DNA from: Longimicrobiales bacterium
Lineage (GTDB): Bacteria; Gemmatimonadota; Gemmatimonadetes; Longimicrobiales; Gaopeijiaceae
Direction: 5' to 3'
Assembly (NCBI GenBank): GCA_958296005.1
Contig: CATQHQ010000001.1
Location: 574,134-638,133, forward strand
Length of the DNA stretch: 64,000 nt
Shown here: one piece after another, positions 9,291-19,090 of the stretch
How positions within the stretch are numbered: the stretch's first letter is position 1
How the letters are laid out: every line of letters begins with the position of its first letter
Notes under the pieces: generated by a model
The model's database searches: none
What the model saw: only the letters and a program-made list of their open reading frames with translations
Told to the model about the DNA's origin: nothing
Translations under genes and position numbers: made by a program

Positions 9291-12263
9291 ATGACACAAC
9301 CGCTACAACCTCATCGGGGGAGGCTTTCCTCCCTCCTGGCGGTGGCAGCCGCCCTGGCTCTTGTCCTGCCGGTCGGCGCAGCCGCCCAGGACGGGACCGT
9401 AACGGGCTCGGTCACCGCGGCCACGACCGGGGAGCCGATCAACGGCACCCAGATCACCATCATGGACACCCAACTCGGCGGGCTGTCCAACGTCAACGGA
9501 CGGTTCCTCATCACCCGAGTGCCGCCGGGGACGTACACCATCCAAGCCGTCCATGTCGGCTTCGGCACGCAGACCGAGGACGTCACGGTCACCGCAGGGG
9601 GCTCCGCAACCGTGGAGTTCCGAATGGAGGTCTCCGCCGTCGACCTCGACGAGATCATCGTCACCGGCACTGCCGGCGCGGTCGAGCGTCGGAAGCTGGG
9701 GGTGTCCGCCGCGTCTCTGAACGTCAGCGACATCCAGGAGACCATTCCCCTCGACGGATTCAGCCAAGCCCTGGAAGGCCGGATACCGGGCGTGCGATCG
9801 ATCGGATCGGTCGGCGGGGTAGGCGCGTCGCGGGTATTGACCGTCCGCGGCATGGACTCCTTCTCGCTAGGCCAGCGGCCCGTCATCTACATCGACGGCA
9901 TCCGTGTCGACGCCCTGGGCCGCGAGTGGGGAAGCAGCGCCGGCGGGCAGACTACCTGTTGCGCCTTCAGCGGAGGATCAGGCGAGGACCGGCTGTCGGA
10001 TCTGAACCCCGACGAGATCGAGCGGGTCGAAGTCCTGAAGGGACCGGCGGCCGCGACGCTGTACGGCTCCGAGGCTTCCGGCGGCGTGATTCAGGTCTTC
10101 ACAAAGCGGGGCCGGAACAACAGCCCGGCAAACTTCACCTTCGAGGTCGGCGCCGGGTTCAACCGGCACCGGGCGAACTTCCCGACGTCGCTGCGCAGCA
10201 ACTTTAGGGGCGAGGACGGAACGGTTGCTCTGGATCCAAACGAGTCGCTCATCGAAAACGGGCTGATCAACACCTACAGCCTGACCGTGGACGGCGGTGG
10301 CGAGAACGTCACCTACTTCGTCTCGGGTGGCTTCTCGTTCGAGGAGGGTTCGATCAAGCCCAACGACCAGAAGCGGGCCAACCTGCGAGTCAACCTCAAC
10401 TGGACCGCCGGAGAAAACCTCACGGTGGGCGTGACCTCCAGTTACGTCAGAAACCGCGTCTACGCCCTTCAGTCGGGAAACAACTGGCTCGGCATCTACA
10501 CCAACGCCCTTCTTACCAACCCCAATAACGCCTCGGTGGACGAGCCGTACGGGGGGGGGCTGGACGTCAACGTGGAAGACGCTCAGGCGATCAAGACGTA
10601 TTCGGATGCGGATCGGTTCCAAGGCTCGGTACAGCTCAACTACAACCCGCGACCGTGGTTCCACCACCGGGCGACGCTGGGACTTGACGCCGTCAATGAC
10701 CAGAAGAGCCGGAACCTCCCCTTTGGGCGCCATTACACGTACATCGGCACGCTTGGCGAGAGGAACATCGGTTACCGGAACATCCGCAACTTTACGCTCG
10801 ACTACACCGGCAACCTTGACTACACGCTGCCGTTCGCCGGCAACATCGGCGGGAGCTTCGCCTTCGGTACCCAGGGCTACTGGGAGATCGGCTCGCTGTC
10901 GATGGCGACGGGCAAGGACTTCGCCGGCGAAGGCGTGACCACGGTCAGCGGTGCGGCGCGCAACTTCGGCGGAGAGTCGTTCTCCGAGGAGATTAACCTC
11001 GGCTTCTTCGGCCAGAACCGCTTCGACATCGGAGACGATCTCTTCGTGACGGCGGCCGTGCGCGTAGACGGCAACAGCGCCTTCGGGAAGAACTACGGCT
11101 TCCAGGTGTACCCAAAGGCGGACATGGCCTACAACTTGAACGAGGACATGCTTCCCGGGTTCATCAGCAGCGCCAAGCTCCGAGGGGCCGTAGGAATGGG
11201 CGGCAAGGCGCCCGGCGCCTTTGCGCAGTTCCAGACCTATGTGCCGTCTACGGTACTCGAGGACTTGGCTGGCGTAGCCCCGAGCAACCCAGGGAACGAC
11301 CTGCTCGAGCCCGAGACCAAGGTTGAGTACGAGGCCGGTTTGGACCTGGGTCTGATGGACGACAGAATCGGGATCGACGCCACGTACTGGCACGCCACGA
11401 CCAACAACGCGCTGCTCGGCATCGCTCTCCCGCCCAGCGAAGGGTTCGGTTCTTCCCAGCAACGCAATACGGGCAAGATCCTGAACCGGGGCGTGGAGCT
11501 CTCGGTCAACAGCACGATCATTGACCGCAGCGACTTCAGCTGGTCCACGGGAATCAACTACGAGTGGAACTACAACGAGATCCTGGACTTGGGCGAAACG
11601 GCCGTTGCCGATTCCCTGCCGATCTACCAAGGCACCGAGTTGACGGGTTGGACCCAGCACACTCGCTTGGGAGGTCTGTGGGAAGGGTTCCCCATCGTCG
11701 AGATCATCCGGCGTGGAATCTTGGGATGGGATCCGACCAAGAGGGAACACATCAGGTCCGTGTACAGCTACTATCAGGGCCAAGCCTTCCCTGATCACTT
11801 GGCATCCCTCAACACGCACTTCTCGGTCGGTCGGTCGCTTCGAGTAGCTGTCCAGTTCCGGGGAGAGTGGGGCGCCTCCATGGTCAATTCGGACCGAGGA
11901 TACGGCGTGCGCCAGCTGGCCTACGACGAGTACCTGATGCACCTCGGCCCCAACGGCGAACGCACGCCGGCCGCCGACTCGGTCCTCAACTGGCACCGGC
12001 TTGCGTATCCCGTGGATTCCCGGGACAACATCCGTCTGCAGGAGGTGTCGGTCTCGTACACGTTGCCGGAATCCCTCACCAGCATGGCTGGCCTCCAGCG
12101 TTCGACGTTAACGCTGTCGGGGTACAACCTGCACTGGTGGGACAACTGCAACTGCCCGGACCCCAACCAGCTCTACCAGGGAGGCCGAGACTACGCTTCC
12201 TCTCCGTTCCTGGGACTCCCGCAGCCCAGGCAGTTCAAGCTGACCTTCAAGACTCGGTTCTAG
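9291..12263 (+). CDS. SusC/RagA-family TonB-dependent outer-membrane transporter
   Basis: A 990-residue protein with an AAGGAG ribosome site just before ATG 9291. The domains in order are: a signal peptide (1-32, ending VGAAAQ); a carboxypeptidase-regulatory-like domain (35-115); a plug with DIQETIPLDGFSQALEGRIP, YIDGIRV and IERVEVLKGPAAATLYGSEA (about 140-270); and a 22-strand-type barrel ending in the aromatic FKLTFKTRF. A Cys pair (TTCCAF) in the plug region is unusual for the family. It should import oligomers too large for porins, powered by TonB/ExbBD; a TonB-like gene is at 46058. The SusD-type partner starts 15 bases downstream. Confidence 0.95.
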   Translation: MTQPLQPHRGRLSSLLAVAAALALVLPVGAAAQDGTVTGSVTAATTGEPINGTQITIMDTQLGGLSNVNGRFLITRVPPGTYTIQAVHVGFGTQTEDVTVTAGGSATVEFRMEVSAVDLDEIIVTGTAGAVERRKLGVSAASLNVSDIQETIPLDGFSQALEGRIPGVRSIGSVGGVGASRVLTVRGMDSFSLGQRPVIYIDGIRVDALGREWGSSAGGQTTCCAFSGGSGEDRLSDLNPDEIERVEVLKGPAAATLYGSEASGGVIQVFTKRGRNNSPANFTFEVGAGFNRHRANFPTSLRSNFRGEDGTVALDPNESLIENGLINTYSLTVDGGGENVTYFVSGGFSFEEGSIKPNDQKRANLRVNLNWTAGENLTVGVTSSYVRNRVYALQSGNNWLGIYTNALLTNPNNASVDEPYGGGLDVNVEDAQAIKTYSDADRFQGSVQLNYNPRPWFHHRATLGLDAVNDQKSRNLPFGRHYTYIGTLGERNIGYRNIRNFTLDYTGNLDYTLPFAGNIGGSFAFGTQGYWEIGSLSMATGKDFAGEGVTTVSGAARNFGGESFSEEINLGFFGQNRFDIGDDLFVTAAVRVDGNSAFGKNYGFQVYPKADMAYNLNEDMLPGFISSAKLRGAVGMGGKAPGAFAQFQTYVPSTVLEDLAGVAPSNPGNDLLEPETKVEYEAGLDLGLMDDRIGIDATYWHATTNNALLGIALPPSEGFGSSQQRNTGKILNRGVELSVNSTIIDRSDFSWSTGINYEWNYNEILDLGETAVADSLPIYQGTELTGWTQHTRLGGLWEGFPIVEIIRRGILGWDPTKREHIRSVYSYYQGQAFPDHLASLNTHFSVGRSLRVAVQFRGEWGASMVNSDRGYGVRQLAYDEYLMHLGPNGERTPAADSVLNWHRLAYPVDSRDNIRLQEVSVSYTLPESLTSMAGLQRSTLTLSGYNLHWWDNCNCPDPNQLYQGGRDYASSPFLGLPQPRQFKLTFKTRF

Positions 12264-12278
12264 GGGGGAGGACAACCA

Positions 12279-13577
12279 ATGAACGGAAGCAAGACGAAGG
12301 GGTGGGCGACCGCCCTAGTGGCCGTCTTGGCCTTGGGGGCCTGCGAGTCCCTGCTGACGGTCCAGGACCCGCAACGCTACACCGCGGACGACTTGGACAC
12401 GGCTCTCCCGGCCGTGGCCAACGGCGTAGAGGGGGCCATACACTCGGTCATGGACGGTTTCGTGACCTACCAGGCCCTCCTGGCCGACGTGTACCAGCAC
12501 ACGGGAACGTGGGGCGGGTACGACGAGGTGGACCATGGGCGGTTCCAATACGGGACTAGCCCGATGGACGGCACCCACAACGCATGGCTGAGGGCCAACT
12601 GGTTCGCGATGGACGCGGAAGAACGCTTCAAGAACGTTCTGGGCGAAAGCGAAGCGGCCTCCAGCCCAATGACGGCTCAAGTCCGGCTAGGCGGTGCCTT
12701 TGCCGACCTGTACATGGGCTTGACGTTCTGCGAGTCCGTGGGCCAGCCCAGCGGCCCCGCAATCACGGACATGGATGCGCTGCGGCAAGCAGTCCAGGAG
12801 TTCACGAACGCCATGCAGACTGCCCAGTCGGCGGGGCGCTCGGACTACGCCATGGCCGCACAGGCCGGCAGAGCCCAGGCAAACCTGCTGCTGGGCGACC
12901 TGACGGCCGCAGCGGCCGACGCCAGCGCGATCGGCGACGGTTATTCCTACGAAGCCGTATTCAACCAGTCGTCCAACAACTCGGTCGTTTTGCTCACCAC
13001 CAAGAACTTCAACGAGGCCGCCGGCCTCTTGCACAAGTGGTGGGATCAGATCGACATCAGCGACGACCCCGGCTTCATGCGCGATCCGTGGACAGACGAG
13101 TACGACATGCGCCTCCCGGTGTACTTTGACGGCGAGGTGGCGACGGACAACGAGACGCCCCACTACAGCCAGTGGAAGTACAACGGCCTGACGGACAACA
13201 TCCCGATGGTGCACTCGGACCTCATGCGCCTGATCGAGGCCGAGGCCGCCATGAGTGCGGGAGACTACGCAGGGGCAACGGCGATCCTCAACAACCTGCG
13301 GGATGCCGTGGGGTTGGCGCCGTTCGAGACGCCGACCGATCAGGGCATGATGATGGACTACCTGCTCTCCGAGCGGTTCGCCGAACTGTTCATGGAGGGT
13401 CAGCGGGCCGCTGATCTTTACCGCTTCGGCCTGACCCGCCAGATATTCGACGCCTTGGACGACGACGAGCGTGAGGGAAGCGACCGGCCCACCAAGTTCA
13501 CCATGACGGACTCGGAACCGCTGTACAACGACAACATCGACGACGACCTGACGAAGCGGTGCGCGCCCAAGACCTGA
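12279..13577 (+). CDS. SusD/RagB-family substrate-binding lipoprotein
   Basis: A 432-residue lipoprotein, with ATG 12279 preceded by a GGGGAGGAC site. The signal ends at Cys22 (LALGAC). The C-terminal part carries the RagB/SusD signature: alternating helical repeats, LMRLIEAEAAMSAGDYAGA, the ILNNLRDAVGL segment and LLSERFAELFMEGQRAADLYR. It sits on top of the SusC barrel as a lid and captures substrate. The sequence does not reveal the substrate, and no glycoside hydrolase is adjacent, so a peptide or another polymer is as likely as a sugar. The gene ends at a strong hairpin at 13630-13680. Confidence 0.93.
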   Translation: MNGSKTKGWATALVAVLALGACESLLTVQDPQRYTADDLDTALPAVANGVEGAIHSVMDGFVTYQALLADVYQHTGTWGGYDEVDHGRFQYGTSPMDGTHNAWLRANWFAMDAEERFKNVLGESEAASSPMTAQVRLGGAFADLYMGLTFCESVGQPSGPAITDMDALRQAVQEFTNAMQTAQSAGRSDYAMAAQAGRAQANLLLGDLTAAAADASAIGDGYSYEAVFNQSSNNSVVLLTTKNFNEAAGLLHKWWDQIDISDDPGFMRDPWTDEYDMRLPVYFDGEVATDNETPHYSQWKYNGLTDNIPMVHSDLMRLIEAEAAMSAGDYAGATAILNNLRDAVGLAPFETPTDQGMMMDYLLSERFAELFMEGQRAADLYRFGLTRQIFDALDDDEREGSDRPTKFTMTDSEPLYNDNIDDDLTKRCAPKT

Positions 13578-13629
13578 CGCGTCGCTGAGGACCACGACGC
13601 CGGCGACGGCGTCGCGGTGGGAAGTCGAA

Positions 13630-13680
13630 GACAAAGACTGGGGTGCCACCTCTTGCAGGTGGTGCCCCAGTTGCTTTGTC
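13630..13680. terminator. Bidirectional hairpin terminator between convergent genes
   Basis: The sequence forms a long stem. The outer arms GACAAAG and CTTTGTC and the inner arms ACTGGGGTGCCACCT and AGGTGGTGCCCCAGT pair around the loop CTTGC, with two G-U wobbles and a two-base bulge. It lies between the convergent SusD and DUF1111 genes (stops at 13577 and 13693) and has no long T-run on either side, so termination efficiency is uncertain. Confidence 0.75.
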
Positions 13681-13692
13681 GGCCCAGGCTTC

Positions 13693-14892
13693 CTAGAGCG
13701 ACTGAAGGAAGAGCAGCACCTGTCGCCGGGCGTCGCTGGCGAGCCGCCGAAAGAGGTCGCGGCTGGGTGTCGCTTCCCCGCCGTGGAGGAGGATCGCGTC
13801 CTCGATGCTTGGCGCTCGACCGTCGTGGAGGAACTCGAACCGGTGGCCTAGGCCGACGAGACGGGCGGTCTTCCACTCGGAAGGGCTCGTGCCCGGTATG
13901 CACGGGCCAGCGAGCTCGGGTCCCATGTCGTGGAGGAGAAGGTCCGAGTACAAGCGGAAGCGCCGGCGGTCGAAGGAAGGCGAGCCACTGGCGGCGGTCG
14001 TGAACAACGGGACGTGGCACTTCGCACACCCCATGAAGTCGAAGATCTTTGCTCCTTCTTCGAGGTCGCGCGCGGCATCGGTGGTGGTGCGCCCTTCGCC
14101 TGCGCCTGGGGCAGCCAACGCTCTGGGAGGGGCGAGGAACCGGATGTAGTCGGTGAGGAGCTGAAGCGTCGCTTCGTCGACTTCAGGGTCGGACGCGAGA
14201 TCCGCTCCCTCCGGCAGGGGACGCCCGTTGGGCAGCTCCTCGCTGGGGCGGCTGGGCGTGGTGATGCCCATCTCCAGCCGGATCGCTTCCTCGACAAAGC
14301 CGCGAAGCGTCGCGTGCTGGGCCCTCCGCCCAAACCGACCGACACGTCCGTCGGCGTCGAAGTTGGCACGGCCCGAGATGCCGTCGGCGTCGGTGTCGTC
14401 CGGGTCCGCTCGGCGGAGCAGGTCGGCTTCGGGAACGGCCGCCACCAGGCCCAGCCCATAGACGGCTGGGGCGCGGATGTCAGCTGTGATGGTCGCGCCC
14501 TCGGGGGTCTGTTCGGGCTGGACGCCCAGCGCCCGAGCGGGTTCGGTCACGATCTGCTGCAGAAGGTCGCCGCCGTGCTCGGACAACGTGGTGCACCCCT
14601 CTACCGGGTCGAAGCGGGCCGCCTTGACCACCGGCTCGGCCCCGTGGCCCCCACTGGTAGGAAGGTCGTGGCATGAGCCGCACCTGTCTTGATTGAAGAT
14701 CGGGCCCAAGCCTTCGGCGACGGCGAAGGGACGGTTGAAGAGCGCTTGTCCTTCGGCGAACCGACGAAGCTGTTCTTCGTCCAGATCCGGGAGCGGCGCG
14801 CCGGGCTCCCCTTCGGTGTACGGCGGCAGAGTGCAGGCGAAGGCCAGTCCTGCGCCGGCCGCCACGGCGACAGCCCGGAGGTTGCGGGGCAA
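13693..14892 (-). CDS. DUF1111 di-heme oxidoreductase lipoprotein (second copy)
   Basis: A 399-residue protein if it starts at TTG 14892, which gives a short signal and a lipobox Cys at 20 (LAFAC). An AAGGAG site lies 17 bases upstream, so the start is not certain. The CGSCH (71-75) and CAKCH (about 290) sites bind two hemes c. The conserved segments DTDADGISGRANFDADG, YSDLLLHDMGP, LHDGRAPSIEDAI and LLHGGEAT match the copy at 3174-4370. It is translated after the small lipoprotein gene (stop at 14919) on the same strand and faces the SusC/D pair, from which it is separated by a hairpin. A link to metal or substrate uptake through the SusC homologue is possible but rests on position. Confidence 0.87.
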   Translation of the reverse strand: MPRNLRAVAVAAGAGLAFACTLPPYTEGEPGAPLPDLDEEQLRRFAEGQALFNRPFAVAEGLGPIFNQDRCGSCHDLPTSGGHGAEPVVKAARFDPVEGCTTLSEHGGDLLQQIVTEPARALGVQPEQTPEGATITADIRAPAVYGLGLVAAVPEADLLRRADPDDTDADGISGRANFDADGRVGRFGRRAQHATLRGFVEEAIRLEMGITTPSRPSEELPNGRPLPEGADLASDPEVDEATLQLLTDYIRFLAPPRALAAPGAGEGRTTTDAARDLEEGAKIFDFMGCAKCHVPLFTTAASGSPSFDRRRFRLYSDLLLHDMGPELAGPCIPGTSPSEWKTARLVGLGHRFEFLHDGRAPSIEDAILLHGGEATPSRDLFRRLASDARRQVLLFLQSL

Positions 14893-14918
14893 CCGGACGG
14901 GGCGGGGTTCTCCTTGCG

Positions 14919-15407
14919 TCAGGGAACCCTGGCCTGGGTGTACTGGTAGACGAAGCGCAACGTCTCGGGCATTCCGTCTTCGTCTTCCGGTTGCAGAGTG
15001 CGCGAGTTGTTGTACCACTCCCGATCGTCCACATGGGCGGTCATCGACAGGGTTACTGGCACCTGGGCCGACGGGAACGCCTCAGCGTAGAACTGGAGAC
15101 GGAAGTTGAAGGGATACGTGCCCGTGAACGGAAGAGGGGCGACCGTTGTGTCGCTCTCGACAAGCTCGATATCTGGATCGCAGCCCGGGCAGTCGGGGTC
15201 GGCCACTCGAACGAACCACTTGGAGGTGATCAGTGTGACTTCCGACACGTCGTTGCTGTCGATCTGGATGCGGGCAGCCTCCGGTTCCCGGCTCAAGATC
15301 AGCGAGTCGCAGGCGCCCAGTAGGACCAGCGCCGCTGGAGCGGCAAGGAAGAACGCCCAGCGTTGGCCGGCCGATCTGCCCTGCGACTTCCTGCGTAGTG
15401 ACCTCAT
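14919..15407 (-). CDS. Small lipoprotein of unknown function
   Basis: A 162-residue protein starting at ATG 15407, with a GTGGAAG-like site upstream. A long basic N-terminus is followed by a hydrophobic stretch and lipobox Cys33 (LVLLGAC). The mature part looks like a single beta-sandwich: ITSKWFVRVADPDCPGCDPD, then TYPFNFRLQFYAEAF and a C-terminal YQYTQARVP. It has three more cysteines in the mature protein (DCPGCD region). No family was recognised. It precedes the di-heme DUF1111 gene by 26 bases and is probably in the same operon, so it may be a partner of that heme protein. Confidence 0.7.
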   Translation of the reverse strand: MRSLRRKSQGRSAGQRWAFFLAAPAALVLLGACDSLILSREPEAARIQIDSNDVSEVTLITSKWFVRVADPDCPGCDPDIELVESDTTVAPLPFTGTYPFNFRLQFYAEAFPSAQVPVTLSMTAHVDDREWYNNSRTLQPEDEDGMPETLRFVYQYTQARVP

Positions 15408-15486
15408 GGCTTCCACCCCTGTCGCTGCCGCCAGCACGCCCCGTTCGTGTGACGGGCGCTAAAGGTAAGCCGTCTGGCGCACAGGG

Positions 15487-16632
15487 TCAAACGGAGGGGG
15501 CGGGGACCGCGTTCGACCCTGGCTCCCAGCCGTCGGGGAACATCAACCGCAGGTGCTGATCGACAGACGGTCCCACGGAGTAGTACTTGGCGCGAGCGAC
15601 TAGGGCCTCGGAATCGACCGGCTGGTCCAGCGTCCGCAGGATCGCCTTGGCCATCGCCTTGGAGTCCCCCACCGGAACCAGCGCACCCCACTTCCCGTCT
15701 TCCAGAACTTCCCTCGGCCCGGTAGGGCACGCCGTGCTGACCACGGGCGTTCCGCACGCCATCGCCTCGATCAACACCGCCGGCGACCCCTCGCATATCG
15801 ACGACAGCGCAAAGACCCGCGCCCGCCGGACGTAGGCGAACGGGTTGTGCTGGAACCCGGGGAGGTCGAAGAACTCGGCAATGTTCAGCTCCTCGGCGAT
15901 CGCGGTCAGCCGTGGCCGGTCGGGTCCTTCTCCAACGATCACGAGCCGGGCCGGGCGCACCGCAACGACCTCGGCAAACGCCTTGAGAAGCGTCGCATAG
16001 TCCTTTTGCAGATCCAAGCGGCCAACGGACACGACCACCGGCAGCTCGGGGCCGGGGTCGCGCAACCAGCGATGGGCGACCGGCTGGTCGGCGAGCTCGA
16101 GGATCCGCGGCTCGAAGATCGGGTTGGGGATCGCCGTCATCTTGGCGGACGCCCGCGGGGAGGCGCGCACGATGTCCGCTGCCGCGTCCTCGCAGACTGC
16201 CACCGCCGCATCGGCGGATGGGAGCAAGCGGGCGTGCAAGCGAATCAACAACCGACCAACGGTGTCGTTGATGAGGTAGTCGCCCGTGTAGGAGCCCTCG
16301 TACCGAATCAGCGTGCGCCAGGGCCCCTTTACAATGCGGGCGGCAAGCAGAGCGACGATGCCCGCGCGCATCGTCGCCATGACCGCATCCGGGTGCTCTC
16401 GTCTCAAGTACCGGCAAAAGTGCGGAACGCTGGTCATGCATCGTCGAGAGCCCAGAACGACAAGCCGCACACTGTCGGCGACCAACTTGCGAAACGGCCC
16501 GTTGCCGTCCACGACCACCAGATCGACGGACAGCCCGCGCTTGGCAAACTCGTTTGCCATGGCCGTGTTCGTGCGCTCGGCGCCGCCGCCAGTAAGAGAC
16601 GGAACAAACACAGCCACCTTCTTTGCGCTCAT
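15487..16632 (-). CDS. GT4-family glycosyltransferase
   Basis: A 381-residue enzyme starting at ATG 16632, which overlaps the stop of the next glycosyltransferase (ATGA). The fold is GT-B: the N-terminal half begins KKVAVFVPSLTGGGAERT, and the C-terminal nucleotide-sugar domain has VSVGRLDLQKDYATLLKAF, LVIVGEGPDRPRL, FDLPGFQHNPFAYVRRA and the E-x7-E region EGSPAVLIEAMACGTPVV. It would add a sugar to a lipid-linked oligosaccharide in the cytoplasm. Its closest relative in the window is the adjacent GT4 at 16629-17753, likely an old duplication. The donor and acceptor cannot be read from the sequence. Confidence 0.92.
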   Translation of the reverse strand: MSAKKVAVFVPSLTGGGAERTNTAMANEFAKRGLSVDLVVVDGNGPFRKLVADSVRLVVLGSRRCMTSVPHFCRYLRREHPDAVMATMRAGIVALLAARIVKGPWRTLIRYEGSYTGDYLINDTVGRLLIRLHARLLPSADAAVAVCEDAAADIVRASPRASAKMTAIPNPIFEPRILELADQPVAHRWLRDPGPELPVVVSVGRLDLQKDYATLLKAFAEVVAVRPARLVIVGEGPDRPRLTAIAEELNIAEFFDLPGFQHNPFAYVRRARVFALSSICEGSPAVLIEAMACGTPVVSTACPTGPREVLEDGKWGALVPVGDSKAMAKAILRTLDQPVDSEALVARAKYYSVGPSVDQHLRLMFPDGWEPGSNAVPAPSV

Positions 16633-17753
16633 GCGGCGCCTTCGTTGCCGGAGCTGTCGGGGAAGAAGACCTTCTTCACGTACTCCTCGGCTATCGATCT
16701 CGCGGAAAAGCGATTCGCTCGCTCCACGAGCGCGGTCGAATCCACAGGTTCGTCCAATGAATTCAGTATTGCGCGGGCCATCGCCTGCGCGTCCTCCACG
16801 GGCACTAGCTTCCCCCACTTGCTATCTTCCAGCACCTCCCGGGTGCCGGGACACGCTGTGCTGACGACTGGCGTCCCGCACCCCAGGGCTTCGACGAGCA
16901 CGAGCGGCAGCCCTTCGAAGATCGACGACAGGACGAACAGGTTCGCGTTCTTCATGAACGGATACGGATTGGGCTGAAACCCGGGAAAGTCTACGAACTG
17001 TACGATATCCAACTCCTTGGCACGCGCCAAGAGCGATGCTCGGTCCGGTCCCTCGCCGATGACCACAAGCCGTGCCCGTCGCGACCGCACAACTTGTGCA
17101 AAGGCCGCCAGCAGGGTCTCGTAGTTCTTCTGCGGCACCAGTCGGCCGACCGACAGAATCACCGGAACCTCCGAGTTGTTGAACCACGGATGAGCAAGAG
17201 GTTCGTTGGCAAGCTCGACGATGCCGGGTTCGAACGCGGGGTTGTAGATCGACACCACTTTGTGGGACGTCTTGGGGAACATGCCGACGAGATCGTCCGC
17301 CGCCTCGTTGGATACCATCACGATTGCGTTGGCGGACGGCAGCAGAGCACCGAGCAGACGCAGCCAGAGTCGAGCGACTGGACGGGCGTCCTGGTACTGC
17401 ATGGAGAGCGTATTCTGGTGCTGGACAACAAAACGACTCTGTCCGCCGACCAGTCTCCTGGCGAGCAAAGCGATGACGCCGGCGTGCTGCATTGACGCCA
17501 TCACCACGCTTGGACGCTCCCGAGCCAAGTAGCGGCAGAAGCGGAGGACGCCAGTATCGAACCTGCGAGAGCCGAGAACCACAAGCCGAACATTCTCAGC
17601 GACCCGCTGTCTAAAGGGCCCGTCGGCGTTGTAGACTACAAAGTCGACGGTCAGCCCCTGCCTAACGAGTTCGTTGGCCAAATTGACGTTGGCGAGCTGG
17701 GCACCGCCGCCATCCAGATCCGGGATGAAGATTGCCACCTTGCCTGGATTCAT
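16629..17753 (-). CDS. GT4-family glycosyltransferase (second)
   Basis: A 374-residue GT-B enzyme starting at ATG 17753, which overlaps the flippase stop by four bases. The motifs match its neighbour: VAIFIPDLDGGGAQ, VILSVGRLVPQKNYETLL, LVVIGEGPDRASLL, VDFPGFQPNPYPFMKNA and EGLPLVLVEALGCGTPVV. The pair probably adds consecutive residues of one glycan. The gene order flippase, GT4, GT4 on the minus strand is a typical minimal surface-polysaccharide cluster. Base composition looks less GC-rich than in the flanking operons, which fits a transferred island. Confidence 0.92.
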   Translation of the reverse strand: MNPGKVAIFIPDLDGGGAQLANVNLANELVRQGLTVDFVVYNADGPFRQRVAENVRLVVLGSRRFDTGVLRFCRYLARERPSVVMASMQHAGVIALLARRLVGGQSRFVVQHQNTLSMQYQDARPVARLWLRLLGALLPSANAIVMVSNEAADDLVGMFPKTSHKVVSIYNPAFEPGIVELANEPLAHPWFNNSEVPVILSVGRLVPQKNYETLLAAFAQVVRSRRARLVVIGEGPDRASLLARAKELDIVQFVDFPGFQPNPYPFMKNANLFVLSSIFEGLPLVLVEALGCGTPVVSTACPGTREVLEDSKWGKLVPVEDAQAMARAILNSLDEPVDSTALVERANRFSARSIAEEYVKKVFFPDSSGNEGAA

Positions 17754-19090
17754 GAGATGCTCACTGCTTCTGGACGACGGTTCTGGCGCAGAACGGGAAC
17801 GACAAGCGGTATGGCGACTGCGGTCAACGAAAGGTAGAACAGCGTGCGCGAGAACGCCGCGCCGTTTGCCCCGAACTCGGGTACAAGCAAGAAGATTGCA
17901 AGAACCTGCACAAGCACGGCGACGGCGTTCCATACGAACGAAGGCCACACCTTCCCAACGGAGGCCGGTAGCATCTGCGCTGCCGTTGAAGCCAGAAAGG
18001 CAAAGGCTCCGGGGAGAACCCACGCCAACGTCGTCGCCCCGCCGGCGCCGGCGAACTCCTCGCCCAGCAACTTGGCCACCGTGTCCCGAAAGACGAAAAT
18101 GCCGCCGCATATCGCCAGGGCCGCCGCCGCGAGCGCTACGGTGGAGCGGCTCCAGAGCGAGCGAACGCCGTCGCCGGTTGAACCAAACCACCTTCTGCTG
18201 TACTCCGTCTGTATCACTTGACCGACGGTACGAGCGAGCGAGTCGAGCGTGTCCGTGACCCGACGCACGAGGCCGTACAGCCCCGCCTGCGCGTCGGTAC
18301 CTAGCTTGGCGGTCAGGATCGGGTCGAGGTGCCAGCCCAGGGCGCCGGCTTTCGTTTGCCAGAAGGATGCTCGCAGGAACTTGGCCATGTCGCTGGGCAT
18401 CTCTCGGAACGACATGCCGGACAACGGCCCCGACAGTCCGATCTTTCGAGCGGCCGAGAGTGCCGCCGTGAACATTCCGAGTCCGTTGACTGCTGCCGCT
18501 CCAGTCGCGATCAGGACGACCAGCCACAGCGACCCGCCCGTCAGCCAAATCGCCACCAGGGCGCCAAGCTGGACGACGCCCGTAACGACGGCGACGACGA
18601 AGGCGTAGGAGTAGCGGTCTGCCAGCCTCAGAACCGCGAGATAGTCCTTCTGATTGGCCAGGAACAGCGCGGTCAGGCCGAATACCAGCAACAAATGGCG
18701 GTGTTCCGCGTCGACGCCAATCAGACCGGGGATCGCAAACGCCAGGGTTGCCACACTGAAGTAGGTGGCCAGCCCCAGGACAAAGGACAGCTTGACGTTG
18801 GACCAGAGTATCAGAGAAGCTTCCCTTGGTCGTCCGTCGGCAAGAGCTCTGGCGGCGTAGGTCGTGATCGCTTGATCGCTCAGAACCGATAGTCCGGCCT
18901 GCAACAGTCCAGTGACGTAGTAGATCGGCACCAGCACGCCGTAACTCTCTCTGCCGAGAACTCTGAACACAATTATGATTTGTGCAATTCCACGCGACAG
19001 CTCGAAGGCCGTTATAGCCACGGACCACTTGCTCTGGCGCTTGACCCGGCCGGATGCCAACGACTTCGACAGCAACTTCGGCAGGGACAT
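17750..19090 (-). CDS. Wzx-like lipid-linked oligosaccharide flippase (MATE/MVF superfamily)
   Basis: A 446-residue polytopic membrane protein with about 12 transmembrane segments and very few charges within them. Examples are IAQIIIVFRVLGRESYG, LVVLIATGAAAVNGLGMF and VWNAVAVLVQVLAIFLLVP. The overall pattern fits polysaccharide biosynthesis (Wzx/RfbX-type) proteins, and the length is typical. It would flip an undecaprenyl-linked sugar unit to the periplasm. It is the first gene of the three-gene glycan operon. Upstream, on the other strand, lies the first decayed IS remnant. Confidence 0.85.
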   Translation of the reverse strand: MSLPKLLSKSLASGRVKRQSKWSVAITAFELSRGIAQIIIVFRVLGRESYGVLVPIYYVTGLLQAGLSVLSDQAITTYAARALADGRPREASLILWSNVKLSFVLGLATYFSVATLAFAIPGLIGVDAEHRHLLLVFGLTALFLANQKDYLAVLRLADRYSYAFVVAVVTGVVQLGALVAIWLTGGSLWLVVLIATGAAAVNGLGMFTAALSAARKIGLSGPLSGMSFREMPSDMAKFLRASFWQTKAGALGWHLDPILTAKLGTDAQAGLYGLVRRVTDTLDSLARTVGQVIQTEYSRRWFGSTGDGVRSLWSRSTVALAAAALAICGGIFVFRDTVAKLLGEEFAGAGGATTLAWVLPGAFAFLASTAAQMLPASVGKVWPSFVWNAVAVLVQVLAIFLLVPEFGANGAAFSRTLFYLSLTAVAIPLVVPVLRQNRRPEAVSIS

